A stretch of 64,000 nucleotides of DNA. Origin: Cylindrobasidium torrendii FP15055 ss-10 (taxonomy: Eukaryota; Basidiomycota; Agaricomycetes; Agaricales; Physalacriaceae). Positions 48,012 through 59,904 of this stretch are shown here, in pieces. Numbering within the stretch: the first letter of the stretch is position 1; each line of letters starts with the position of its first letter. The stretch covers positions 1 to 64,000 of the forward strand of contig KN880488.1 of the NCBI GenBank assembly GCA_000934385.1, in the 5' to 3' direction. The notes under the pieces are model-generated. The model had not been told where the DNA came from. It saw only the letters and a program-made list of their open reading frames with translations, and did not search any database. Position numbers and translations under genes: made by a program.

Positions 48012-49368
48012 GCAACATTATCAACAGGATACTTTCCCCTTATTTGATCACCAAAATTTCTTTTCCTCCTCATCGTCGCTACGGGTTGGTGGAGTTGGCA
48101 CCAAGCTCAATATCTAGCTTGGTACGTTTTGTTATACTATCACAGCGGCATATGGCGGTGCTGGTCCGCATCGATTCGATCTGTATGGCTCAACATACGC
48201 CTGAGGGTATTGCATTTATGTATTCCACTTATTGTCAGCCCTGTGAGCAGGGCGTGCACGGAAAAGTGTTCTGAAAGTCGTTGGCAGTATCTCAGCCTGC
48301 GTCGAAGAGCAGCCCATATTTGAAAGCAGCGACTATTCAAAGACCTCCTTGTAGAACACGCTCTTTTGGGTGTTCTCCTGGAGCTCTCGGGGCTCTAGAG
48401 CCACTGCTCACTCTGGGCCCGAAAGCTGTTACAGTCCGAGTCGCGTCTGAGGGCGAGTTTACTTGAAGCCTCAAAGGAGGTTTGAAGATGCAGGAAGTTC
48501 AGGACATCATGAGAATACTTGAAAAAATTATGTGCACCCTAGCATGTCCATACCAATGTGCGCTGCCTTTGAACTGCGGATTGGCGCAATCGACCGTCTG
48601 TGTCACATGTCGAGTAGCACACTTTTGATCTCAGTGAAGCTTGAAGTGCGGGGCTGAAGCTCAGGCTGAAGCCTTGGCGCTCAGTGCCAGCATCCCACTT
48701 GGGTAACCTCGACTAAATAAATTATCAATTTGATCATTCATGTCTCCTTGCCAGTTGGATGAACATCGTTGTTTCGCAAACGATCACGTCTTCATGGTTT
48801 CCATCTCTTGTTTCTCACACTTGACGCTGTCAGTGCGGTTAAATATTGTTCAAATACACTCATTACTAGAATCTGTATAATTATTCTGATTCTTTATTCC
48901 CTTTGAGTCCCTGAATGACGGCTGGAAAATTGGCTACTCAAAATATCGATATCATCAATGTCTTGATCCGCTGAAAGTTCTGTGATTGAGAAGAATTCCG
49001 ACAAAGACGAAATGGCCGAGCAATCCGATATGATCAATGCATTTTTGTCTTTGCGTGAAGTTAGACCCCTATGTATCCTACTACGAGTGCCTAAATGGGC
49101 CATCCGGCCTAGTAACCGATGCCAGTGATCGCGAAATTCGCATGACATGTTCAGTAACATTAGTTATAGCGCACTCCATTTTCTGCGTTGCCGGCCCGAT
49201 TCCTCTCATCTACAGCCCACAGAATCATCGTACTCGCAGCCCAGTTAGTCATCTCCAACACTGAACTTACAAAGCAGCCGTGGTTGAACGTTGAACTCTC
49301 CGAGCAGTGCCTGAAATGAACCAGCAGCGACTAGACTATCGTCACGAGTTTAACTTCGAATAGAATGC

Positions 49369-49375
49369 TATATAA
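49369..49375 (+). promoter_or_regulatory. TATA box (TATATAA) of the OYE gene
   Basis: TATATAA lies 66 bp upstream of the start codon at 49435, with a short 5' leader between. A clear TATA box is rare in this window and suggests inducible expression. Confidence 0.6.
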
Positions 49376-49434
49376 GACCCTGAAGTGGGAAGCATCGAAA
49401 GCATCGCTGCAATCCCCTTGTCTGCATCACTATC

Positions 49435-50952
49435 ATGTCCAGTCCCACTTCGAACACCGTGTCCATTTTTGCACCTCTCAAGCTTGGTCCGCTAACGCTC
49501 AAAAATCGCGTAGGGGTAGCAGCCATGACTCGCAACCGCTCCGTTCCCACCACCGTTCCCAACTCCATCAACGTTGAGCACTACCGGCAGCGCGCCGCTG
49601 GGGGAGCCGGACTGATTATAACTGAGGCAATCCTCATTGAACGGCAAGGGTATGTCCGAGTCGTCGCACCGATTCAAGTGTATCTGATCATTACGTCGCG
49701 CGTCTTCGAAGGACGGAATGGCAGCACGCGCCTGGAATTTGGAGCAAAGAACATGTCGAGGGCTGGAAGAAAGTCACCCAAGCTGTTCATGCTGAGGGCG
49801 GCCTGATTTACGGACAGGTAATCGAAATCAACGCTTCTGTAAGTGACTTATGGAGAGCTCATGGATTGCAAACGCATAGCTTTGGCACACCGGCCGTGTC
49901 AGTCATCCAGACGCCCCGGAGCAGATCAAGGCAGGAAAGGTCAGGATTCCCGCATCGGAGACTCGGGGAGGTCGCGCTGATGTAAATCATTCTCCAACAG
50001 CCTGTGTATGCACCCTCGGCCATTCGTGCACGAGGAGGCAAGTTCAGATTCATTGAGGGAGTCCCCGGATATGCCACGCCCACTGCCATCGAAGACCCAG
50101 CGACGTTCATTCCAATCTGGAAGCAAGCTGCAGTCAACGCAAAGGAAGCTGGGTTCGATGGTGTACAGGGTGTGTGTCTCTTGGAAAGTCTAGTATGTGC
50201 GATCTCATGAGAAAACGTCTACAGTACACGGTTCAAACGGTTATCTGGTTCACCAATTTCTCGACAGCTCCTCGAATCAGCGCACCGACCAGTGGGGAGG
50301 AAGTATACAAAACCGTGCCCGTTTTGGCCTAGAGGTACTGAAAGCACTTATCGACGTTTGGGGCGCCGAACGTGTGGCCATCAAGTTGAGTCCTGGGAAT
50401 GGCTATAACGATATGGGGTAGGTTCCAAAAGTGCAGTTCGACTCGGAAGTAGTATTTGCGCCTCACAATGCTTCAAAGTATGCCACTCGAAGAAACCCTC
50501 GAAACGTACAGCTACTTCATCACGGAGGCGGACAAGCTGAGGCTTGCGTTCATTGAACTTGTTCGTTATACAGAGTTTGGAGACCCCGTCATCGATGGTA
50601 CGCAGCTCAACGATGTGACTATTCGAGGCGCGTTGTATAACACAGTCCCGTAGGCACCAGACGAGGAACGCCCCACGATGTTATCGGTTCTTATGCCCCA
50701 CTCATCAAGCGCAGTGCTAAGTTCGGCAATGCAGGTTACTCAAGCGAAGAGGCAGCGCAGGCGGTGGCGAGAGGAGAGCTCGATGGCGTCTTCTTCGGCA
50801 TGTTATCCATCTCTAACCCCGACTTGGCAAGGCGCTTTGAGCATGGAAAGGAGGTCAACACCAATTTGGATATGGTGAATCTGTATGGAAACGGCGAAAG
50901 CTTGGAGGAACTCGAGAAGGGGTACAACGACTACCCAATTGCTGTTTATTAA
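49435..50952 (+). CDS. OYE: Old yellow enzyme (FMN ene-reductase)
   Basis: NAD(P)H-dependent flavoprotein reducing activated C=C bonds; in fungi it serves in oxidative stress and secondary metabolism. Seven exons (49435-49649, 49712-49817, 49880-49939, 50001-50169, 50225-50417, 50479-50597, 50654-50952) give 386 residues, the usual length for a TIM-barrel OYE. Motifs are APLKLGPLTLKNRVGVAAMT at the flavin site, GGAGLIITEA, QLWHTGRVSHPD, the catalytic pair in VHGSNGYLVHQFL (His, Asn, then Tyr), DQWGGSIQNRARF, RVAIKLSPGN and, near the end, LDGVFFGMLSISNPDLARR. No signal peptide is present, so the protein is cytosolic. Introns here are 55-62 nt, slightly longer than in neighbouring genes. Confidence 0.92.
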
Positions 50953-51219
50953 ATCTGAAAACCATACAACATGTATGCATGGCGAAAATCAGCACGGAAA
51001 TATATACAGGAAATGATGTCGCTTTTGAACCTTTGAACTCTGTAAAGACAAACTCGCGCACAGCTTTCATTCAAGTTCGTCTAAGTATACGACATGGCCG
51101 ACGCCGGCCATCATCTCCTTTATATTATTAGTGGAGACGAGAGGCGCTGCGCAGCGGAAGCCATCTTGCTCTTTCTTTCCACCCTTCATCATCCCCATTG
51201 TTTGAAATCCCAGAGTGGG

Positions 51220-51840
51220 ATGTCCAGCGTCGTCGATGTCACAACACCCCATGGCCAGCTCATCCACTTACTGGAAATCATCTTTCACATCAACGCTCTC
51301 TTCCCTTTGCTCGTCGTCTACTCCTCCATCGCCATGGTGCGCCTATGCGGAGCGGACTATATGCTTCCGTGGAAGCAACTCAATCGCAACATCTTCATGT
51401 ACCTCCACGTTCCCATCGTCGTTGTCGCATACCTATACTACCGCCATATCATCGTCCCGCGTGTTAAACCGACAGCCAATACCGCCGTCTGGACGTTCAC
51501 AAAACTCGGCCTATGCATGATTCTCTTGCATCTTCTCATGATGCCATGGATCGAACTTTCCTACTACTGTTTGTTGACTGCTTTTCATTTCTTCTGTGGA
51601 TGTTGACCACGCCTACTAGTTGGACAATGGGCGCTGTTGTTGTCCCCAGTATGCGCCCTTTGGGATATATTTGCGGTCAGGCGCATGCCGGATTTGATTG
51701 GGATGGACTCTCCAGAAGTAGTTGCACTTGCAAATGATGATGTCGAGTTGGGCAGTGAGGCCGGCATCGAAGTAATAGTAGAAGACGCATCACCGAAAGG
51801 CTCCATGGACATAAACTCAGTACACGCCCTTGTATCATAA
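51220..51840 (+). CDS. Small four-helix membrane protein, unknown
   Basis: Exons 51220-51568 and 51620-51840 give 189 residues. Four hydrophobic segments are visible: IIFHINALFPLLVVYSSIAM, LHVPIVVVAYLYYRHIIV, LGLCMILLHLLMMPWIELS and WALLLSPVCALWDIFAV. An acidic cytosolic tail follows. The intron lies just before the fourth segment. I do not recognise the family. The same frame is open back to an ATG at 51094, which would add 42 residues with a hydrophobic stretch. I prefer the inner start because the shorter protein begins with a compact helix bundle, but an upstream exon is possible. The gene is convergent with MMS22. Confidence 0.6.
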
Positions 51841-51943
51841 GTACTTGCATATCACGACTGTCTCGACTTCAGAACCATTTCTTTTTGCCGTCATTGGGAA
51901 GACGATCCGTTGTGCATGAACAAGATAACAATAATCGAATAGC

Positions 51944-54900
51944 CTATTTACAGCAGGTACAGACAGCATTGACAGCAAGATTCAAAATAAACAAAACAAT
52001 CATGGCACCCACGTCTTCCAATAAGACATCTCCTCGCGTTGAGAAAGGTTCTCCAAATCCGACAAGCAGCGAACAACAGATTGGCATAACGCCTTGTACT
52101 TGTCCCTGCTTGCCGCGTTTCTGGCATTGTCGAATAACTGTCAACTGAGGTCAGCAGGAACGTGACTACTGAACCGGGGCAACATACGTTGACAATGCCC
52201 CGCATACGCGAGAACAAGCGTTTGCAGAGGCCTACATACTGCAATACCTCTGGGTTTGCCTCTCCCTTCGCAAGGATAATTCCGTCGACCGCCGTCAACA
52301 CACCCTTCAGGAGACTCTCGCGCTCGTCTTCTAAGACGGCGGAAGGCACCTCAAACTCTCCATCTTCCAGCCTCTTGAAAACAACCTTCTTGAAGAGCGA
52401 GCATCTCCCCTGCTCGGTGGCGAGAAACTCAGCCAGCAACTCTGCGTGTTCCACCGCCACCGTCTCCGATGCAAGCGTCTCGACAACGGCACGCAAAATG
52501 GCCCATCGAATCTCGCTGGGGACTGTAGACGACGGACTCGAGCCGGGCTTGACACCCTGGTAAAGCTCGGGGGAGATACGCAGCAGGTAAAACGCAAGTC
52601 GTGTGACCTTGAACCGCGCCATGCCCTCGCCTAATGGTTCCTCGCCAGTGTGAAGAATCTGTCTGAAATGGGCCCAGGAAGTTGCCCACGACTAGATTGA
52701 CTTTAAGCGCAGCCACGAGAGAAGGAAGAGATGTACATACCTGCCCGGAACTTGAGGCAAGAATCGCGGAGACACCGACTAAGCCTTCGATCCACGAACT
52801 CATAGTCTTCGTGGACGCAGGCTCCTCGAGTGGTGTCACACATAAAGATTTCAAGCGCCAGAAAACTGGCCGGAGCGTCTACCAAAGAAATGAATATCTT
52901 CAATATCATGGGAAGAAAATGACTTTACCGCTACTGTCTTCTTGTCCATCTCATCCAGGTCAAACATTGGACTTGGGACATCATTTCCATCCAGCAAACC
53001 GTAGTCCATATCGTCATCGTCATCAAAAAGAAGCTCCTGACTGTCCTCGTCGGGGTCGATGAATAAAGGCTGCCGTGCACGCGGAGGAAGCGTGTACGCC
53101 CGAGCATGAACATGAGCGTGGACTAGCGCAGCTAAATCTTTTTGGATTACACTCTCATTGCTCAAGGCAGAGTGCGTCACAATCTTTTGGAGCCTGTCTA
53201 CAATACAGTCAGTGCTCGACCAACGCCGCCGAACTGACAATACGCACTTAGTAGCTCTGGATCTGGGTAAAGGCAGTCTCGGAAGGACTCCTTCGCGGCA
53301 TTGACCTTCGCATACGCCTCCAAGACATACATGACACCCCGCATAAGCATCCACACATCCATCAACGTCGGATTTTGCTTCGGATCTGTGCCCTCCTTCG
53401 TTGGTACATAATCCTTCAACACGGCCTCTACCATGTCCTTGAGCCAATCAAACAACTTCGCATCGAGGGGTAGGCTGCAATGTAATAGCACTTGACACAT
53501 GGCGTTGAACCCCATAATAATCGGCATTCGCATCGCATGATTGGCATCCTTGAAGTTCGTATACTGGCAGGCTTGTTTCACTCGGACCGCCGCTTGCGAG
53601 GGTTGCATCTTCACTGCCATCGCGGCACTGACATATCGATGCGTGAGAATCGACATGTCGCTCTGACTTGGACTCCCTCCCCGCTGGTTTGCCGCGTTCT
53701 CAAACCGGACTGGCATGACAGGCACCGACTGTGACAATAGCTTCGTGACCACCCTGCCTGGGAGCACAGAGCAAGCCAGATACAGCAATTTGAGATAAAC
53801 AACGTATGCCGAATCATCCTTGCGCACGACCCCGATGCTCGCCCAGTCGCAATCCCGAATGAAGGCAGGAAAGTGATGATCCTCGTGGTCGAAGCGCGCA
53901 TAGTGACGAGCACGGAATATCTTGGAAAGCTGATTGAGTACTTCTTTCGCAGAGACCAGCGTCCAGCCGTATTTGTTATACAGTCTGAAGCAAAACCGGA
54001 CGACGCGGGCCAAGGTCCAGTCGTAGCTGGCAGGGTAGGGTGGCGAGGCCTCAAGAGAGATACAACCGAGTGCCGCTTCAGCCATTGCCCAAGCCGTAGG
54101 CGTCCTTGTCCTATGTATAGGTGGACGACCGTGAACGTTGAACAGCGACAGATCAGAAAGCTGGAAGACTAATGACCAGATGTGGTCGCTCATCTCGATA
54201 TGGGTCATGTCGCCGGGACCGACAACGTCGAGGTATCGTCGAACGAGGTGCCAAAGCGGATGTTCCGTAGTGTTGTCGTCTTGCGGACGAAGTATGTGGA
54301 AAAGGCAGATCCACAATTCTATTGGGTGAAAGGGATGCCTAATCGCTTTCTGTGTCTTCGATGTGGACCACTGGCCAAGCAACCAGTGCACTAGTCGACC
54401 GCATGCCTGCCCAAGTTCGTTGCCGTCTTCCTTCTCACAGCTCGTTGGTAACTCCATGCCAACACGAAAGCATAGCTCTATAGGCAGCCAGAGCATACAC
54501 CCAAGAGGCTCCTTCCCACGCTTTGTCTCGAGCCCATCCATGCCCTTCGCCAACAACTCCCGGACGACTTTCTGCACGCCCTCTTTCAGCAAGTCTCTAT
54601 GCTCATCATCAGCCACACGCAGAAGGTGGCTGACGGTCACAGCGGCAACTCGCCCCATTCTTACCGCCGCATCCTCCATAGGAGCGTCAATATCAGCATG
54701 ACCAAATAGCTCTTCATGTAGCGATAGCATAAAGCGAGAAAGGCAATCGAGAAAGTCATTGGCCGACATTGTCGTCGAGAAAGTCACGTCGCCAGCAGAT
54801 GCCTCAGCATGGGGAGAAAGCTCCGCTGTTTCGTCTCTGCACTTGACCAGCTCGAAGAGATAGCCCTTGCCAATGAATGTTGATTCGGAAAATGTAATCG

Positions 54901-57788
54901 ACCTGTCCTCGCCGTTATCTTCCACTACACCGCTCGAGGACTCATTGTCGACGTCCGTGTCGTTGGGAAGAGCGACGGGAAGACTGCGAGACCTGGCACC
55001 AGTATCATGCCCATCCAGATGGGCGTGATGAGCTGAAGACTTTGACTTGATCCTAGATAGAGCCGACCTCGCAGGCTGACCCCGAGGCTTGGTCCTGGAT
55101 GCAGATGCGGCCTTTGCGCGTCGAGAAGCAATAGGAGGAGGGTTGAAGCTGAACAATGGCTTAGCGGGTAAGGGAACCGTATCTTCTAGTTCAAGATCGG
55201 CACCGCGAGTGTAGAACGCGTTGGCGTGCAGAAGAAAACGAGGGGTTGACGATTGGACGGTATACACGCCATTCCTCGCCTGTATCTCTTTTCGTCTCTT
55301 CATCTTCTCCTTCCTAGCCTGTGCTGCTGCAGATCTTTTGGGTGGCGGAATCATCTGATGTTTCGCATCAACGCCAGCGTCGCTATCGTTGTCGTCCGAA
55401 TCGACTTCAACCTCCCGGGACGAACGGGAGGGTCTTCTGGCGCTTGTCCATGCAACGCCACCATGCGCCGTCAGCCGCATTTGCTTCGACTGGTGTTTGT
55501 CCCTTCCGGTCACGATGTGCCGACCGCTACCACCCGACCGAGGGAAGCCCAAGCCTCTGATCTCTTTCTTTCCCCCAAGATTGCTCCTCCTCGAGCCTCT
55601 CCTGCCAGCGCCAATGCCTCCAGTGTTGCGGACGAGCATGTAATCGATGAGATCTGGCTCACGTCCTATGCGCACTACCCTAGCAGGCTCCTCGTCATCT
55701 GAACTCCCTTCTAAATCACTGATGATGTTGATGATTTCCGGACCGCCTTCATCCTCATCCTCGCTGTCGTTGTCGCTGATATCAATAAGCAGATCGTCCG
55801 CAGCCCGACTCTCCCCTTTGGCTGTGCTCTCAGCTTGAACGTCAAAGTCAAAGTCGAACAGGCCATCAGCACCGTCAAATGCTGCTGGCGGAGGACCATA
55901 GTCTTCAACAGGAGCGTCGGGTACAACAAATGCAGGCGACTTTGAGCGCCTGCGCTCCTTCGCCCTCTGCCTCCTTTTCTCCTCCCTTTCCTTCTGTTTC
56001 CTCTTCTGCGCCTCTTTAGCACGCAAACTCGGTAGCATGAACGCAGGATACATTTTGCCCAAAATCTTCAAACGCTCACGCATAGCCGCATCCTCGTCGG
56101 CAGCTTCTCCCTGGTCAGATTCAGGCTCGGGATCCTCGCGCTCGGACTCATTCTCAGAGGGCACTTGGCTTGTCAGAGGAGGCGGCGGCGCGGGTTCAGC
56201 GTCGTCCGCAAAATCGAGGCCGAGGAAAACATCAGGCGGCGGCGAACCAGGCGGGGAAATATGTCCGTCCGCATTCACGTCGGTAGCGTCCGGATGTGGC
56301 GAAGTCGAGAAACGACCACCAAATGGTGTTGACCGTTGTGATGGCTCATCGTCTTCAGAACCGATGGGTGAGCTGAAAACAATATTTCGTCTTCGGTAGA
56401 GTGTTGCCTGGCTGGACTGCTGAGAGTTAGGCGCAGGAGGATCCGGTGAACGATGTCGTGATGGGCCAGGCTCAGAGGGTGTTTTTAACCTGCCTCGCAT
56501 AGGGCTCTGCAACGATTCGTTAGAAAGCGAAGAGAAAACACAACACTGGACAAACCCTGGGTCTCCGTTGTGCGGCCTCTTCTCTGGTCGCCCGTTTCTT
56601 CGCTGCCTCAACCTCCTTCCGTTCACGCTCTGCCGCTATCAGGCGCCTCTTTTCCCTCCTCGCTGCGGCTCTGGCTTCCTTTCCAGCGTCATTGCTATCA
56701 CTGTCGGAGCTAGGCAGTGACGGGAGATGGTCATCGTGGACAGACCGACTCCTACTACGCGTTTTGCTCTTTGACTTGAGCCGTCTCCGACGTCTCTCAC
56801 GTGCGAGTTCCTCCTGCTCCTGCGTGTCGTCCTCCTCATACTGACTATCATGACGCGTTCTTCGATGGTCAATGCCGACGGAAGAGGCGACATATGCATC
56901 TTGGTGTCGGCTGACTTGCCTTCTGTACAATGCCATATCATGTTTGTAGGGCTGGATTTGTTGAGCCGTCCGAGGGCGTAGTGACCAGCCAGAAGCCCTC
57001 ACAATTTCTTGAAGCGTGGGGGGCGGGGGCGCAGGAGGGGGTGGAGGCGACGGTGGTACTGGCTGTGCAGGAGCAGCTAGCGGAGCCGGAGATAATGGAG
57101 AGGAGTCGCGGTGCTGAGATGGTGTGGTTCGTGGACGCGGAGATTCTGTAATGGCACGCTTATCCGAGGGACCAGAATTCTGGAGGGAATCTTCTTGTTC
57201 AGATGGTGTTGCAGTGGGACAGTTATCATGGCGCGAAGGAGAGATAAATAGCCCTAGACGCGCAGTGGGTGCAGGAGAAGATGGGGCTTGTGAGGGAAAA
57301 TCATGTCCCAGCTAGTCTAGATTAGTGCTATAATAGAGGAAAGAGGCCCTAATAGCGCACCAAATCCAATGGGTCCTGCGAACCAGCTTCATCGAAATCT
57401 TCAATTTGCGACTGAGCGCCGACAATGTCCATCCCATTCGATTCCTCCTCTTGATCATCCACCACACTAGACGACTGCGAGAAAGACGGTGTTTTGCGCG
57501 GCGAGCGAGTGGGTGTAGGCGTTGACTTGGGTGTCGTTCTTCGTCCGGGAGACGAGCTTCCATCATAGCAAAGCTGCTTACATTAGCCCCCAAGTCATTC
57601 ATTCCAACCTGACTGCGCACCCTTCTTCTCTTTCGTGGCGGCGTCTCCTGCACAATTTCTGAGTTCGGCGTAAAGTCGCGTTCCATTGATACTGCCGTCG
57701 GCGACGACCGCAGCCGCTGGTACAACTGCTCTTGCTCCAATTCTTCCGTGTCCGAAGTTGGCACTACTTCCTCTTCATGGTCACTCAT
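51944..57788 (-). CDS. MMS22: Mms22/Mus7-family DNA repair scaffold
   Basis: Family members act with the Rtt101/Cul4-type ubiquitin ligase at damaged replication forks. Eight exons (57788-57582, 57525-57361, 57311-56556, 56506-53248, 53197-52929, 52878-52741, 52691-52188, 52144-51944) give 1832 residues. The N-terminus is acidic and low complexity, followed near residue 230 by the Mus7-like segment SLRPRTAQQIQPYKHDMALY. A long Lys/Arg- and Asp/Glu-rich region comes next. The C-terminal two fifths are helical and contain segments such as YDWTLARVVRFCFRLYNKYG, HRYVSAAMAVKMQPSQAAV and TLRPVFWRLKSLCVTPLEEP. Assignment rests on overall architecture and these segments, without a catalytic motif. 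The last exon is less certain, because an unspliced reading also ends nearby. Confidence 0.72.
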
Positions 57789-58068
57789 GCTGGCAAGGCG
57801 ATCTCTCGGCTTTGTGGTGGTAAGCGATCAACGAGCATTGGCGGACCCGCGTAATGCGCGTCGCGCCGTCACGTGAGAGAATCCAAAAGTCGCGACCGAC
57901 CTATTTACTCCACGCATTCGTTAGAAGTCAGCCCACCTAACCTACTCGCACAAGCACTCGAACCATCTGTACACACAATTATTATCACAGCCAACCGGGA
58001 AGTAAATTACATGAGAAATATAGGTCAAAATGAATGTAGTTATATATCGCTCGCGTAGGATAGCTTTT

Positions 58069-59391
58069 TCAGTCCCTCGCAGGCCTTTTCGGCGATGCAG
58101 GGAATGAGAATCCACCACCCGCAATCGGACTCCAACCCTCCTCTTTCCTCTCATCCCCGCGTATTAAGCTGGCAATACTCGCAGTATGCCTATGCCCTCT
58201 TTGAACCCTCTCTCCTCGGCCTCCCAGCATGGGTGCAGCGGACGTTGGTGTGCCCACAGCAGACGGCGAACGATACGTGATGTCCACCTCCTCGTCAGAC
58301 GCGTCAGATATCTCGAATTCCGTAGCATCCGTCGCATTTCCTCGCCTCGGTGCCTCCAGGTCGTATGTCTCGTACTTGGAGCGCTGCGACAAGTGACGAT
58401 AGTCCAGCAATTCGCCAGGTGCCGCAGTCGCACCCTGCTCTCGAAGCTCATCCGGAAGCATGTAGTAGAACGTGACGGTTGCAAGGCATGCACCCACAAC
58501 GACATCGATGAGATAGTGGTGGGTGAGGTACATGGTTGCCCAATACAGCGTCAGGGCATACACCCAGATCACGTAGGTCAAATGGGGGAAGAAATGGGAA
58601 GTTGCTAATGCTACCATAGTTGCTCCTCCTGCATGCAAGGACGGGAAAGCTCCAAAGACGACAGGGGCATGGGAGAAGCCCATCGTGTATCCCGACGTGC
58701 CCAACATGGCGTCAATGCGAATCAGACCACCGGGGGAGCCCAGCATGCTGTAGTCCGCAGGGGTGAGGCCGTGTATAAGCTCGTACCACGGTGCGGCGCA
58801 TGGGAACAGAATTTGTATGAGAACCCCGATGAGATTCATGTAGCCGAACGCAGCGGCCCAGAATTGCAGCGCCTCTTTAGGGCGGAAGAGCCAGAGAAAG
58901 GCGGCGATTACGAATGGCAAGGAAAAGTGGCCAACGCCATAGGGAATCCATGCAACGATGTCGAGTAACCAGAAGGTGCTTCGTGTGAGGATGTCCGATA
59001 TGTTGGCGCCGAAAAGTACTGTTTCGAGAGTTGGCAGAACAATGACGGAGATGCTCGGCCTCCATGCAACTGGGATGTATCGGGATGCAAAGAAAGTAAG
59101 GACCCAAACGAGTACGGGCATTGCACGGAAGAAGAACTGGGATGTGAACGGAATTATTATGGCCGTGGTGTAGGCGATGGGGATGAATAACTTGAGGAAG
59201 AGATTCGGGATGAGGAAGAACCAGAACGATGCCAACGCGACATGGAAAACGTATATCGAGTCGGATATCCGCCATTGGTGTCGTTGCAGCTTGTTGAAGG
59301 TGTCTTTGGGGTTCAGCGATTTATCCAGCCTGCCAACCGCTGCGACAAACGCCTGCCAGAGCGTATTCAAGGGTCCCCTCAAAGTAACCAT
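58069..59391 (-). CDS. AUR1: Inositol phosphorylceramide synthase Aur1
   Basis: Transfers phosphoinositol from phosphatidylinositol to ceramide in the Golgi; it is essential in fungi and the target of aureobasidin A. A single exon gives 440 residues with about eight membrane segments. The PAP2-like active-site motifs are GFSHAPVVFGAFPSLHAGG and LTHHYLIDVVVG, with conserved Ser/His and His/Asp. The segment FPCAAPWYELIHGLTPADYS and the N-terminal LNPKDTFNKLQRHQW are also family features. The hydrophilic C-terminal tail of about 120 residues is Ser/Arg/Glu-rich and not conserved. This is the only sizeable intronless gene in the window. Confidence 0.94.
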   Translation of the reverse strand: MVTLRGPLNTLWQAFVAAVGRLDKSLNPKDTFNKLQRHQWRISDSIYVFHVALASFWFFLIPNLFLKLFIPIAYTTAIIIPFTSQFFFRAMPVLVWVLTFFASRYIPVAWRPSISVIVLPTLETVLFGANISDILTRSTFWLLDIVAWIPYGVGHFSLPFVIAAFLWLFRPKEALQFWAAAFGYMNLIGVLIQILFPCAAPWYELIHGLTPADYSMLGSPGGLIRIDAMLGTSGYTMGFSHAPVVFGAFPSLHAGGATMVALATSHFFPHLTYVIWVYALTLYWATMYLTHHYLIDVVVGACLATVTFYYMLPDELREQGATAAPGELLDYRHLSQRSKYETYDLEAPRRGNATDATEFEISDASDEEVDITYRSPSAVGTPTSAAPMLGGRGERVQRGHRHTASIASLIRGDERKEEGWSPIAGGGFSFPASPKRPARD

Positions 59392-59904
59392 ACTGTGCGG
59401 ACATGAGGAATTTTTCAGAAAAGGATCATGCCACGCACTTTCAGCAAGCAGCGCCCAAACAACGATTCCAACCTGACGGCGAGAGGGTGAGATGACAGAG
59501 AGTAATTACTCGCATCTCTGCCCGGCAATCGCGGCCGGCAAGTAGCGGATCACCAGCATGCCGCAAGAGTGGCCACCGTTGTTGCGAGCCAGCATCAATT
59601 CTTCGTGTCTTCAACAGTTAGCCACGACAAGTTCGAACGTTTGGGCTATCACGTCTATCACAATAATCTATTCCGCCGTATCCTCCCTTGCTTGTGTGCA
59701 CTCTTACAGTAGCAGTAAAGACGTAACCACAAACTTTCCGTTTTCGCAGAAGAAGACGGCCGAGGATGCGTTGATATTATGTCGTTCATTTGGGGAGATA
59801 TACCTATATACCTTTGGACAGCAACAATACTATACACTTTCATAATTATGATACAGCAACAAAGCAAAAACATTCAGAACCCTATATCATACTGTACCCT
59901 CAAT
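59392..59904. other. AUR1 promoter / HSF-gene terminator, about 510 bp
   Basis: AT-rich near 59780-59880, in keeping with a 3' region of the upstream gene. No supported gene. Confidence 0.45.

Larger units (their letters stand above)
47685..49434. other. Intergenic, about 1.7 kb
   Basis: AT-rich, with no supported gene. It contains a short direct repeat at 47974-48011, a poly-T run near 47790-47810, and the OYE promoter at its right end. Small open frames such as 48894-49160 (minus) show no family resemblance. Confidence 0.45.

Noticed and set aside
48894..49160. Minus-strand open frame of 88 residues beginning with ATG
   Set aside because: No splice support, no recognisable domain, and it sits in AT-rich intergenic DNA upstream of the OYE promoter.
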